The notes beneath the pieces are model-generated. The model was not told where the DNA came from and did not search any database. It saw only the letters and a list, made by a program, of their open reading frames with translations. Positions 19,166-29,272 of a DNA stretch of 64,000 nucleotides are shown here, in pieces. The DNA is from Paenalcaligenes niemegkensis (GTDB lineage Bacteria > Pseudomonadota > Gammaproteobacteria > Burkholderiales > Burkholderiaceae_B): positions 186,001 through 250,000 of the forward strand of contig NZ_JAKGCT010000004.1 in assembly GCF_022230885.1 (NCBI RefSeq). Direction: 5' to 3'. Every line of letters starts with the position of its first letter. Positions within the stretch are counted from its first letter, which is position 1. A program made the translations under genes and the position numbers.

Positions 19166-19443
19166 GGTTCTATTACCTCGCCCCGCAGAAGGAATTTTGC
19201 CATTGCTGCTGAACCTACGAAACCAAACAAGGCAATCAGCAGCGCGATGTCAAAATACAGGCGTGAATCAAAACGTATGCCCAGGGCAAGCAAGGCCAGC
19301 ATGCCGCACGAGTAAGCAGTATCGAGCGCAAGCACTCGATCAGCCGCAGTAGGGCCGCGAAGCAGACGGTATACGGCAATGGCAATGCCGATTACAAAGC
19401 ATCCCAAGGCAAAGGAGCTGGACCAGTAAATTATGCTGTTCAT
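19162..19443 (-). CDS. mnhF: Cation/proton antiporter subunit F
   Basis: 93-residue membrane subunit with three helices and the conserved RLLRGPTAADRVLALD segment between the first two, diagnostic of MnhF/MrpF. It overlaps both neighbours by four bases, showing tight translational coupling within the antiporter operon. Confidence 0.92.
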   Translation of the reverse strand: MNSIIYWSSSFALGCFVIGIAIAVYRLLRGPTAADRVLALDTAYSCGMLALLALGIRFDSRLYFDIALLIALFGFVGSAAMAKFLLRGEVIEP

Positions 19444-19928
19444 TCAAAAATCTCTATAAGCGGGTTTTGATAGCGCTTTTGAATTGTATCTAACCACTGC
19501 TGTTCATCTTTCAGATCCAGTACATGTAGGGTCAGTACATGATTTTTTTCATCAAAGCCTGACCATACCGTGCCTGGCGTGTAGGTCACGATACATGCCA
19601 GTGCTGCCAGGCCGTGCGGGTCGGTAATGGTAAGCGGGATATCCAGAAAGCCGGGCGTGGCACCGGAGTTCGATCCTTTCCAGACGATTCTTCCCACATC
19701 GATATTGGAGTGGACAATATCGCAAAATACATGCCAGAGCAGACGCAAGGCTACCAGCGGCTTTTTGATAGATGCCCGTACCGGTCTGAAGGGCAGGGCC
19801 GCTACGCCCAGGAGCAAGCCAAGGCCTAATCCTAAAACAATATTACCTGCGGACAGGGAGTTGTTCAGCAGCAGCCACAGAGCCAGTAAAAATGCAGGCA
19901 AATAAAGAATATTCAATTTGCTTTTCAT
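19440..19928 (-). CDS. mnhE: Cation/proton antiporter subunit E
   Basis: 162-residue MnhE/MrpE subunit. Two N-terminal membrane helices are followed by a cytoplasmic domain with the characteristic ITYTPGT-like motif (CIVTYTPGTVW) and LHVLDLKDEQQW. The length is normal for the family. It overlaps mnhD and mnhF by four bases each. Confidence 0.92.
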   Translation of the reverse strand: MKSKLNILYLPAFLLALWLLLNNSLSAGNIVLGLGLGLLLGVAALPFRPVRASIKKPLVALRLLWHVFCDIVHSNIDVGRIVWKGSNSGATPGFLDIPLTITDPHGLAALACIVTYTPGTVWSGFDEKNHVLTLHVLDLKDEQQWLDTIQKRYQNPLIEIFE

Positions 19929-21558
19929 TCTGTGGCTCCTGGTTCGACCGTACGCAGTGTGTCTTTATGCAACACGGCATGAATGTACGAGGTGGGCCTG
20001 TCCAGATAACTGGCGGTATCTTCCAGATAAGAGGTAATAGGGCCCGCACGAATGGCCAGAACGGCGCAGGCGCTGATGAGGGCCGCGACCGGCAAGGCTT
20101 CGCTAAGACGCAAGCGTGGAACCGTAATGTCGCTGAAGCTCCAGAACAAACGTATGCCGGTTCTTGATAAGGATATGATACCGGCAAAGCTGGCCAGCAA
20201 AACCCCGGCAGTAAAGATGACCGCATTGGCGGAAGCGCCAATGGAGTCAGAGGCTTGCAGCGCGGCAGAAAGCAAGGCTACTTTGGCCACGTAGCCTGAG
20301 AAAGGAGGCAGGCCGATGATGAGCAGGGCGCAGGCAATAAAGCTCATGCCCAGAAATACCATTGCGGCCGGAATGGCAACCCCAACCACCACTTCTGACT
20401 GATCATTACCATCAGGATCGTCTAGATCGAAGGCTTCCTGGCTGGCTGCCAAGAAGTCTGAGGCAAAGCTTTGAGCGCGTCCGATCATTTCCAGCAGCAT
20501 AAAAAATGCTCCCAGCGCCAGTACCGAACTAAGCATGTAATACAGTGCGGGACCCGTCAGAATGACACCGGGCATTCCGAGTGCAGCAAGCAGGGTGCCT
20601 GAAGACAGGATAATGCCGTAACTGGCCATACGCTGAGTTTGATGCGCGGCCAACATACCGATTGCGCCAAAAGCCAATGTCGCCATTCCGGCGGGAAACA
20701 TCCAGGCGCCTCCAAAGGCGGCCGGCGCACCGGTAGGCTCAAGCAGCGAACCGATACGCAGCAGGGCATAGATGCCGACCTTGGTCATGATCGAGAACAT
20801 GCCGGCTACGGGCGGACTGGCATGCGCGTAACCATCAATAAGCCAATAGTTAAGTGGCCACGCAGCGGCTTTGATCAGAAAGGCCACGCCCAGAATGGCA
20901 GCAGCACCCTCAAAGAGCAAGCGATCGGGTCCGGACAGTGCACCCGCCTTAATTGCCAAATGCGCCATATTGAGTGTGCCCGTCACGCCATAGATGAGCG
21001 CTATGGCGATCAAGAGCAAGAACGAGGCAATAAGGTTTACAGCGATGTAATGCAGGCTGGCATTGACCCGCGCTCGTCCGGAGCCATGCAGCATAAGGCC
21101 GTATGAGGCGGCAAGCAAGACTTCGAAAAAGACAAACAGATTGAACAGGTCACCTGTCAGGAAGGCGCCATTCAGGCCCATTAACAGTAACTGGAACAAG
21201 GGGTGGAAATGTACGCCCACCCGATCCCATCTTGCCGTGGCATAAACCCAGGTGGCAGAGGCCAGAAGGCTTGTCAGCACCAGCATGATGGCTGACAGCC
21301 GGTCAACGACCACCACGATGCCGAAAGGAGCCGGCCAGTCGCCCAGCAGGTAAACGCCCACGCCATCAGGCCAGAGGCTGGCAATACTGCCGTCAGCCAT
21401 GCCTAGCAGGCGAACTGCCACAATCAGTTGTATGGCTAAGGAAACAATGCTGAGGACAATTTTGAACTTACGGTTTTTTCCCGTAACAGGAGCATCAGCC
21501 CCGCTGCGAGCAGAGGGATAAGAATAGGAAATATGGGTAAATGGTGTTGCAGGTTCAT
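19925..21558 (-). CDS. mnhD: Cation/proton antiporter subunit D, frameshifted
   Basis: Large NuoN-like proton-translocating subunit with about 14 membrane helices. Landmarks include LFVFFEVLLAASYGLMLHG and the lysine-bearing AAAWPLNYWLIDGYAHASPPV. The natural start is the ATG at 21558, giving [20 protein letters not shown], in a different frame from the rest. One missing A in the run at 21474-21479 (T on the plus strand) links LLREK to NRKFKIVLS. The corrected length is about 544 residues. The start overlaps the mnhC stop. Confidence 0.88.
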
Positions 21559-21904
21559 CACGACTCGTGTTCCTCTCGGCCATCTACGTGGTCAGTACCA
21601 CTTAAGCCACGATTAGCCAGAAGAACGACTAGAAACAGGGCGGTTGTTGCAAAGCCAATCACAATGGCGGTTAGCACCAGCGCTTGGGGCAGGGGTCGGC
21701 ATATTTGCTGGGGTCACCACCCAGCTCGGCCTGAATGACGGGAGGAGCCCCAAGCTTGATGCGACCCATTCCAAAAATGAACAGGTTGACCGCGTAAGAG
21801 CAGAGCGATAAGCCCATGATGACCTGGAAGGTACGAGGACGTAATAACAACCAGATGCCAGATCCGGCGAGCACGCCTATAGCAAGAGATAATACGATTT
21901 CCAT
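21558..21904 (-). CDS. mnhC: Cation/proton antiporter subunit C, frameshifted
   Basis: NuoK-like small subunit with three membrane helices. It begins [21 protein letters not shown] and contains the family segment [12 protein letters not shown]. The frame is broken in the run at 21692-21695 (G on the plus strand). Adding one C to the coding strand gives [20 protein letters not shown], the expected third helix, and a stop overlapping mnhD, for about 115 residues. Confidence 0.88.
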
Positions 21905-24819
21905 TATGAATCACCCAGATTTTCTTCGTTTGGTGCGGCCGGCAATTTACGATAAAAACGCAGGGACTGGTGAGCAAGCGCGACCAGCATCAGGATCGTT
22001 GACCCGATGACCAGCATATACACCCCGATGTCAAAAATAAGGGCACTTGTAGTATGTATATGACCGATAAGCGGAATGGTGAAATCCCAGCTTTGAGCCG
22101 ACAGGAAGGGCTTGCCATACCACCAGACCATCATGGCGGCGCTACCTGCAGTGAGCATGCCCAGTGAGATCCAGGTCTGAGGCTGGATAAGCGGGCGGGA
22201 CTCCATCCACACAACACCACCAACCATATATTGCAAAATGATGGCGGTAGCCATGATCAGGCCGCCGACAAAGCCGCCGCCGGGAAGATTGTGTCCGCGC
22301 AGCAGGAAATATACCGAGATCAATGCGGCAATGGGCAGTAGCAAACGAACCAGTACAGCGGGTATCTTCAGGATACCGTCGGGCAGCAACTGCTTAGGGT
22401 CGGGCTCTACAAAAGTGGCGTTGGAGCCGTCTGCCTGATTCTGTCTGCGAGCCAAGGGCACAGCTATGGTCTCGACTGGCGGGCGGAAACGACGTAGCAA
22501 GGCGTAGACGCTAAGCGCAACAATGCCCAATACGGTGATTTCACCGAAGGTATCAAAGCCACGGAAGTCGACCAGAATGACGTTAACCACGTTGGCACCG
22601 CCACCTAAGGGTACAGCCTGCTCGACCAGGAAGGGCGAAACGCCTTCCGGGTGGGGCCTTGTCAGGACACTGTAGGCCAAGAGAGACAGGCCGCCGCCGC
22701 CCAGCACTGCAATAAGCATGTCACGCGTACGGCGGGTAATGGCTTTAGCCCGGGTTAAAGGGGTGTGCACGTCGTTAGGAATACGAGTGGGCAGCCAGCG
22801 CAAGCCAAGCAGAATCAGAACCAACGTAACGACTTCTACCGCCAGTTGTGTCAAGGCAAGGTCTGGAGCAGACAGCCAGGCGTAAGTTACGCAGGTGATC
22901 AAGCCTGCGCCACCCGCCAATAATAATGACGCAGGACGATGGAATTTGGCTTGATACGCTGCACCTATGGCGCAGGCGCCTCCGGCTAACCACATGAGGG
23001 CAAACAATGGGTCAAGGGCTGTGTATTGCGACGGAGCCAGCCATGTGCCACGCAATAGAGGCAGGGTGACGACGATTAAGGTGGCCGCGATAATCAGTAA
23101 CACCTGACGCTGTAGGCGGGGCGAGTAGGTTTTGCCGATAACCATGTCAGCGCCGGCTTCAAGCCATTCGATCACGGTTTCGAAGATCCGTTGCCCATCG
23201 AAACGATAGAGCAGTGGAGCGCGATCGGAACGCCCCTGGCGGTAATTATTCAGAATGAAAATCAGCATGATTCCGCCTAGCATGGCAAGAATACTCATGA
23301 TCAGCGGCAGATTGAAGCCATGCCAGATATGCAGGTTATATTCTGGTATATCGGGACCTAATATCGAGCCTGCCGCGGCCTGCAGAAACGGTGCAACCGT
23401 AAAGCCGGGGATTATGCCAACGACCAGGCAGCTTAGTACCAGAATCATGCTGGGTATCAGCATTCGCACAGGCGGTTCGTGCGGTTTCCTGGGAAGATTC
23501 TTGGTAGGCGGGCCAAAGAACACCTGTGTAATAAAGCGCAATGAGTAGGCCACGCTAAAAGCCGACGCAATGACAGCAACTAATGGAATCAAATTCTCGA
23601 ACCAACTGCCGTTTGACGCATCAAGAGCCTCGGCGAAGAACATTTCTTTGGATAGAAAACCGTTCAGTAACGGGACCCCGGCCATAGCTGCAGCAGCCAC
23701 ACAGGCCAGAGTTGCGGTCAGGGGCATAGCATGTCTGAGGCCCGACAGCCGATTTAGATTTCGGGTTCCGGTTTCATGGTCCACGATTCCCGCAGCCATG
23801 AACAGCGACGCTTTAAAGGTAGCGTGATTCATGATGTGAAACACGGCTGCAACCAGCGCCATCTGGCTGTTCATGCCCAGAAGCAGGGTGATAAGACCTA
23901 AATGGCTGATTGTGGAATAGGCCAGAACGCCTTTCATATCACGCTGGAAGGTTGCCAGATAGGCGCCTAATGCGAGCGAGATGAGGCCCGAGCCGCCGAC
24001 AATCCATGCCCATTCGGATGTACCGGCTAACACCGGCCAAAAGCGGGCCAGCAGGAAAACACCCGCTTTAACCATAGTGGCCGAGTGCAGGTACGCCGAC
24101 ACAGGAGTGGGAGCGGCCATGGCCCGGGGCAACCAGATATGGAAGGGAAATTGCGCACTTTTAGTCAGGGCGCCCAAGGCGAACAGGGTAAGGATCGTGC
24201 TATACCAGGGGTGGTTGCGAATCAGGTCGCCGGACTGCAGAATTTCGCCAAGGTCGTAAGTATTGGTGACCTGGCCCATCATGAGGACACCACCCAGTAA
24301 ACACAGACCGCCTCCGCCCGTAATAATAAGCGACATTCTGGCCCCCCGCCGCGCATCGCGACGATGGTACCAGTAGGCAATCAGCATAAAGGACGACAGG
24401 CTTGTCAGTTCCCAGAACACGACGAGCTGGATGATATTGCCCGAGAGTACAACGCCTAGCATTGCCCCCATAAAAATCTGTAAAAACGCGAAAAAACGTC
24501 TAACAGGATCTTTGGCAGATAAGTAATAGTGAGCATAAAGCGCAATGAGCGAACCCATGGTGCTGATAATCACACTAAACAGCCAGGCAAAACCGTCCAT
24601 TCGTAATTTGAAGTCTATGCCATGAGCGGGAATCCACTGGGCAGACATTTCGATGATTTCCCCGCGGGCGATAGCCGGGAAATATTGAATGGTGAGAAGA
24701 GCGCAACTCAAGGCCACCAAACCTGCTAATGAGGCTTGAAGTTTTCGGGAGTCGGCAGGAAGCAGGGAGGAAAGCAAACCGCCGATAAATGGCAGTGCTA
24801 GGATCACGAGCAAGTACAT
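21904..24819 (-). CDS. mnhA: Fused cation/proton antiporter subunits A and B
   Basis: 971-residue protein joining MnhA (NuoL-like, roughly residues 1-760 including its C-terminal extension) and MnhB (about the last 180 residues, starting near [23 protein letters not shown]). The A part carries [16 protein letters not shown] and the lysine-bearing [35 protein letters not shown] block, both proton-path hallmarks. The fused AB arrangement marks the six-gene Pha-type operon as opposed to the seven-gene Mrp type. It exports Na+ or K+ in exchange for protons; which cation is not decidable here. First gene of the operon. Confidence 0.93.
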   Translation of the reverse strand: MYLLVILALPFIGGLLSSLLPADSRKLQASLAGLVALSCALLTIQYFPAIARGEIIEMSAQWIPAHGIDFKLRMDGFAWLFSVIISTMGSLIALYAHYYLSAKDPVRRFFAFLQIFMGAMLGVVLSGNIIQLVVFWELTSLSSFMLIAYWYHRRDARRGARMSLIITGGGGLCLLGGVLMMGQVTNTYDLGEILQSGDLIRNHPWYSTILTLFALGALTKSAQFPFHIWLPRAMAAPTPVSAYLHSATMVKAGVFLLARFWPVLAGTSEWAWIVGGSGLISLALGAYLATFQRDMKGVLAYSTISHLGLITLLLGMNSQMALVAAVFHIMNHATFKASLFMAAGIVDHETGTRNLNRLSGLRHAMPLTATLACVAAAAMAGVPLLNGFLSKEMFFAEALDASNGSWFENLIPLVAVIASAFSVAYSLRFITQVFFGPPTKNLPRKPHEPPVRMLIPSMILVLSCLVVGIIPGFTVAPFLQAAAGSILGPDIPEYNLHIWHGFNLPLIMSILAMLGGIMLIFILNNYRQGRSDRAPLLYRFDGQRIFETVIEWLEAGADMVIGKTYSPRLQRQVLLIIAATLIVVTLPLLRGTWLAPSQYTALDPLFALMWLAGGACAIGAAYQAKFHRPASLLLAGGAGLITCVTYAWLSAPDLALTQLAVEVVTLVLILLGLRWLPTRIPNDVHTPLTRAKAITRRTRDMLIAVLGGGGLSLLAYSVLTRPHPEGVSPFLVEQAVPLGGGANVVNVILVDFRGFDTFGEITVLGIVALSVYALLRRFRPPVETIAVPLARRQNQADGSNATFVEPDPKQLLPDGILKIPAVLVRLLLPIAALISVYFLLRGHNLPGGGFVGGLIMATAIILQYMVGGVVWMESRPLIQPQTWISLGMLTAGSAAMMVWWYGKPFLSAQSWDFTIPLIGHIHTTSALIFDIGVYMLVIGSTILMLVALAHQSLRFYRKLPAAPNEENLGDS

Positions 24820-24925
24820 CAGGCTCCGAGAATTGTAGTTGAGTTAGTTGGCTCTAATAATACGATATTTCACGACAAATTCAGTACATTATCTGCTATT
24901 TTTTTAAAACAGCCGCCAATTACCC

Positions 24926-24939
24926 TTGATTAAAGTCAA
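24926..24939. promoter_or_regulatory. FNR/Anr box upstream of hemN
   Basis: TTGATTAAAGTCAA matches the TTGAT-N4-ATCAA consensus at nine of ten positions. It lies about 84 bp before the hemN start, suitable for activation under low oxygen. Confidence 0.8.
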
Positions 24940-25022
24940 TGAAGAACGGGTGCAAAGAGTTCACAATAATGAGATGCAGCCAGCGGGCTGTCCATTAATG
25001 TGCCGCCATATCGGAGAAACTC

Positions 25023-26456
25023 ATGAGCATCGAAACCCTTGAATCGTCTTTGAATACCTGTGTGGCGCAGCCAGGCTCGACGCGGCTGAAGGTCTCTGAA
25101 GCTTTGGTTCGACGTTTCAATCGTTCAGGACCACGCTATACGTCATATCCGACAGCCGATCGTTTTGCCGACGATTTTGGCCAAGAGGCGTACATAAGCC
25201 AGTTGCAAGGGCGGGCTGCCACATTGAAGAGCCCGCCGCTATCCCTGTATTTCCATTTGCCGTTCTGTGAGTCGCTTTGCTATTTTTGTGCCTGTAACAA
25301 AATTGTTACACAAGATCGCAGCCGATCTGCCGAGTACCTGGACTATCTGATCCGTGAAATAGAAATGGTGTCGATGCACCTGGGCTCGGACCGTCTCGCT
25401 AGGCAGCTGCATCTGGGCGGTGGCACGCCTACTTTTTTGAGCAACGAGGAAATGGCCCTTCTCATGCGCACGGTCCGTGCGCATTTCCATTTCTCTGACG
25501 ATGCCGAGATCAGTGTGGAAATCGACCCGCGTACGGTGTCTGCAGACACCCTGTCGCATCTGGCCGAGCTGGGCTTTAACCGCACCAGTTTTGGCGTACA
25601 GGATTTCGACCCGAAGGTACAAGAGGCCATTCACAGGGTGCAGCCGCTGGCGATGGTCCAGAATGCCATCGATAAAAGTCGGGCTCTGGGCTTTGAATCC
25701 GTGAACACCGATCTTATTTACGGCTTGCCCAAACAAAGCCTGGGCAGTTTCAGCCTTACGCTTGATACCCTGATCGGGCTACGGCCAGATCGTATCGCTC
25801 TTTATAACTATGCGCATCTACCGCAACGCTTTAAAGCCCAGCGTTTGATACGCGAGGATGACTTGCCCGATGCCGAAACTCGCTTGCAGATTTTCCTGAT
25901 GTCGACCGAACGATTATTACAGGCAGGCTACGAGTACATCGGTCTGGATCACTTTGCATTGCCCGGCGATGAGCTGAATCTGGCCCGTCTGGACAAAAGC
26001 CTGCACCGAAACTTCCAGGGCTATACCACTCGATCAGATAGCGACTTGCTGGGCTTTGGGGTTTCCGCTATCGGCAAGGTCGGTACGACGCATGTACAGA
26101 ATGTACGCTCGCTAAAAGAGTATTGCCAATGCATTGACAGGCATACGCTGCCCACGTCGCGTGGCTTTGAAATGAGCCCTGACGATAGCTTGCGTCAAGA
26201 GATCATCATGAGCCTGATGTGCGCCATGCCCGTTCCCATGGCGCGGCTTGGCAGCAAATACAACATCGATTTTCGCGATTACTTCAGTGCCGAGCTTAAT
26301 GAGCTCGGACCTTTCGCTGATGCTGATCTGGTACGCACAGACGAGCACAGCATTCAAATCACCGAGTCGGGCCGGCTATTCGTACGTGCCATCAGCATGA
26401 TCTTTGACAAATACTTGCAGCAGCGAAGCACGGCAACCTATTCGCGCCTTATCTGA
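25023..26456 (+). CDS. hemN: Oxygen-independent coproporphyrinogen III oxidase
   Basis: Radical SAM enzyme that decarboxylates coproporphyrinogen III without oxygen for heme synthesis. The 4Fe-4S motif is C-x3-C-x2-C in FCESLCYFCACNK, and the typical YTSYPTADRF opening and GGGTPTFL SAM motif are present. At 477 residues it is the true HemN length rather than the shorter HemW. GGAG lies before the ATG. The upstream FNR/Anr site indicates anaerobic induction. Confidence 0.95.
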   Translation: MSIETLESSLNTCVAQPGSTRLKVSEALVRRFNRSGPRYTSYPTADRFADDFGQEAYISQLQGRAATLKSPPLSLYFHLPFCESLCYFCACNKIVTQDRSRSAEYLDYLIREIEMVSMHLGSDRLARQLHLGGGTPTFLSNEEMALLMRTVRAHFHFSDDAEISVEIDPRTVSADTLSHLAELGFNRTSFGVQDFDPKVQEAIHRVQPLAMVQNAIDKSRALGFESVNTDLIYGLPKQSLGSFSLTLDTLIGLRPDRIALYNYAHLPQRFKAQRLIREDDLPDAETRLQIFLMSTERLLQAGYEYIGLDHFALPGDELNLARLDKSLHRNFQGYTTRSDSDLLGFGVSAIGKVGTTHVQNVRSLKEYCQCIDRHTLPTSRGFEMSPDDSLRQEIIMSLMCAMPVPMARLGSKYNIDFRDYFSAELNELGPFADADLVRTDEHSIQITESGRLFVRAISMIFDKYLQQRSTATYSRLI

Positions 26457-26576
26457 GGCTCTGCTTCTCATCGGCCCGCTTATTTGCACCTTGTTTGATG
26501 TGGATTAATAGGGCCGGTCTGCTTTTGGGCATAGTAAGCATTAGCTGCTAATCAAAAACCATATAAAGGATATCCA

Positions 26577-27772
26577 GTGGTCGAAAACATACTTAAGCGC
26601 CTAAGAATACAAGGAAAAGCATTGCTTCCAATGGTGCAGGGCGGCATGGGTGTGGGCATATCGGCACATCGCCTGGCAGGCAGTGTGGCTGCCCTGGGCG
26701 CGATGGGAACCATATCAAGCGTCGACTTGCGCCGCCATCATCCGGATCTGATGAAACGCACGCATAAAAGCAACGACGCTGACCTCATTGATCAGGCGAA
26801 CTTTGAAGCGCTAGATCGGGAAATCGAGAAAGCCAGGCTGCTTGCCAAGGGCAGCGGGGCCATTGCGGTCAACATCATGCGTGCTGTTTCCCAATATGCG
26901 GGTTATGTCAGGCAGTCGTGTGAAAGCGGGGCAGACGCCGTAGTGGTGGGCGCTGGTCTACCGCTGGATTTACCTGAATTAACAGCCGATTATCCCAACG
27001 TTGCACTTATTCCGATTTTGTCAGATGCTCGCGGCATTCAGTTGGTCTTAAAAAATGGATGCGCAAAAACCGTTTGCCCGATGCCATTGTGATTGAGAAC
27101 CCCAGGTTCGCGGCGGGCCATTTAGGGCTCCCCAATCTTGAGGCCATGAACAATCCCAATTATGTATTTTCAACGGCCATCGAAGGTACGCTGGAGGTCT
27201 TTAAAAATCTGGGCATTGAAAACGAAAACATTCCGCTGATTGCCGCTGGCGGCATTCATTCACACGAGCAAGTTAAAGATCTGCTTCAACTGGGTGCAAG
27301 CGCGGTGCAGGTAGGAACCGCTTTTGCGGTCACCCAAGAGGGGGATGCCCACACGAACTTCAAGACGGTATTGGCTCAGGCTAAACCCGAGGATATCGTA
27401 ACTTTCATGAGCGTTGCCGGGCTGCCGGCGCGTGCCGTGTTAACGCCATGGCTAGACTCGTATTTGCATAAAGAGCAACGTCTGCAAAGCGTCGCTCAAG
27501 AGCGCGCCTGCAGCGAAGGCTTCAACTGCCTGGCCCATTGTGGGCTGCGCGACGGGGTGGCCAGAAGCGGCCAATTTTGCATAGACCGTCAGCTTGCCTA
27601 TGCCCTCGAAGGTGATGTTGATCGCGGTTTGTTCTTCAGAGGCTCTGAACCCTTGCCCTTCGGCGAGTCCATACGTCCGGTACGCGAACTCATTGACTAT
27701 TTGCTTAACGGGGTGCGCCCCGTATTAAGATCAATGCAAGCAATAGGCGGGGCGGCAACGATCGGAGCGTGA
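26577..27772 (+). CDS. Nitronate monooxygenase / 2-nitropropane dioxygenase family protein, frameshifted
   Basis: FMN-dependent TIM-barrel oxidoreductase that oxidises alkyl nitronates in characterised relatives. The N terminus PMVQGGMGVGISAHRLAGSVAALGAMGTIS and the phosphate-binding AAGGIHSHEQVKDLLQLGASAVQVGTAF are typical. It uses a GTG start at 26577 after an AAAGGA site. The frame breaks in the A run at 27050-27055; adding one A joins IQLVLKK to WMRKNRLPDAIV, for about 398 residues. The cysteine-rich C-terminal section (CNLAHCGLRDG-like) is seen in the longer NMO subgroup. The true substrate is uncertain. Confidence 0.82.
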
Positions 27773-27871
27773 CTCAGCCATAAAGCCTGCTCATTGTCAA
27801 TCGTTGACTGTTACAAAATGCATTGATCGCTACAATCGTTTCAGCCTCTACGAACAGCATAGGAGGAAACG

Positions 27872-28573
27872 ATGTCTGGGATACCTTTACGAATCCGGTG
27901 CCTGGTCGAAGGCGCGGGTACATTTGCTCTCGTTTTTGGCGGAGGGGCTGCTACGCTAGCGGCTATGCTTGCGGCTCCCACCGAATTGGGTTCCATTTCC
28001 GTAGCAGCAACCTACGGCACCATCATGGCCGTGATGTGCTATCTAATCGGCCCAATATCGGGGGCTCATATTAATCCGGCAATTACGGTGGCCGCGTATA
28101 TCGGCAGACGGTTGAAACGCAGCGATATGCCTGCCTATATTGCGGCACAGCTGGTAGGGGGCCTTCTTGCTGCTACAGCATTGAGAGGTTTGGCGCGACT
28201 GCTTTTATTGACTGATGCGGGGCATTTGATGCCGTTGCGATACGCCCCTTATTTACTGCAACATTATTCATTGTTTGAAGTGATGAGTTTCGAGTTCGTC
28301 TTATGCGGGCTTTTTAGCTTTATTTTTCTTAGTGCTACTACACAAGAGCGCTTTACCGGATTTAGTGGGGTCGCTGTAGGCTGTGCGCTGGCTATCGTTT
28401 GTTATTTAAGTTTTCCTATCAGTAGCGCAGCGATAAATCCTGCTCGTGCTATTAGCGTTGTATTGTTTCAGGAAGACTGGACTCTCAATCAATTATGGCT
28501 TTTTTGCTTTGTTCCTGTAGCTGGAGCGCTATTGGGCGGCTTGGTCTACCGGGCGACTGCAGCTCAAAACTAG
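27872..28573 (+). CDS. MIP/aquaporin family channel
   Basis: Inner-membrane water or small-solute channel with six helices and two half-helices. Both NPA motifs are intact, HINPAIT in the first half and AINPARA in the second. At 233 residues it is usual for AqpZ/NIP-like proteins. GGAGG precedes the ATG. The aromatic/arginine filter cannot be assigned confidently by eye, so water versus glycerol or metalloid permeability is open. Confidence 0.88.
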   Translation: MSGIPLRIRCLVEGAGTFALVFGGGAATLAAMLAAPTELGSISVAATYGTIMAVMCYLIGPISGAHINPAITVAAYIGRRLKRSDMPAYIAAQLVGGLLAATALRGLARLLLLTDAGHLMPLRYAPYLLQHYSLFEVMSFEFVLCGLFSFIFLSATTQERFTGFSGVAVGCALAIVCYLSFPISSAAINPARAISVVLFQEDWTLNQLWLFCFVPVAGALLGGLVYRATAAQN

Positions 28574-28592
28574 CTACGGCCGGTACAATAAA

Positions 28593-28619
28593 GCAGCGTT
28601 TGCTCATTGAAAACGCTGC
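28593..28619 (+). terminator. Hairpin downstream of MIP channel gene
   Basis: Perfect 9-bp stem GCAGCGTTT / AAACGCTGC with a 9-nt loop, 20 bp after the stop codon. Only a short T-rich stretch follows, so this is a probable but not classic terminator. Confidence 0.5.
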
Positions 28620-28811
28620 GTATTTGCATCATCAGGCGTACAATGCCAAACGTATTGGTGTAAACCATTATTATCGTCGTCAGCTTATCGAATAGCCTCT
28701 TGTGGCCTTTGCTTGTCAGTTGTGCGATCTCAGTCTCCACACCCGGCATCAAGGGCCATAATCGTATTTGGCTTTTCCTCATTATCCAAAGATCGCGGAG
28801 TCTCACAGCGA

Positions 28812-29269
28812 ATGAGTGTGATTAATAAAAAAGAGCGCTTACCGGCGCTTTTTATGCTTTTTATTGGCATGGCTACAGTCATGGGTAGCCTGCAGCACAG
28901 TATTGGCACCCTTGGGCGCATGGGGCCCGGTTTTTTCCTTTGCTCCTGGGTTCAGTATTAATGGTGGTTGCCTTGCTCATTGCGGTGACACCTTCCGTCG
29001 AGGCTGATCAGAGCATGTCATCCAAACCCTCCGCGGCGGACTACAGGGCCTGGGCTTTGGTTATCGGTGCCGTACTGCTTTTTATTGTGCTGGGGAAATG
29101 GACTGGCCTGGTGCTTGCTTCCTTTAGCCTGGCTTTTGTATCGGCGCTGGCTGATCGAAGAAATTCCATGCGCACGGTGATCTATGTGAGCCTGGTTGTG
29201 ACGGCAGTGGCCGTGGTGGTGTTTCACTATGGTCTGCAAATGCAGTTTCCATTATTCGTTTGGGGCTAA
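28812..29269 (+). CDS. tctB: Tripartite tricarboxylate transporter small membrane subunit TctB, frameshifted
   Basis: Four-helix small membrane subunit of the TTT-type carboxylate importer. The ATG at 28812 starts MSVINKKERLPALFMLFIG. The frame breaks in the CC at 28937-28938; a third C gives GPGFFPLLLGSVLMVVAL, a textbook TctB motif, for about 152 residues. It is followed after 3 bp by tctA. The usual periplasmic binding protein TctC is absent here. Confidence 0.87.
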
Positions 29270-29272
29270 GTT

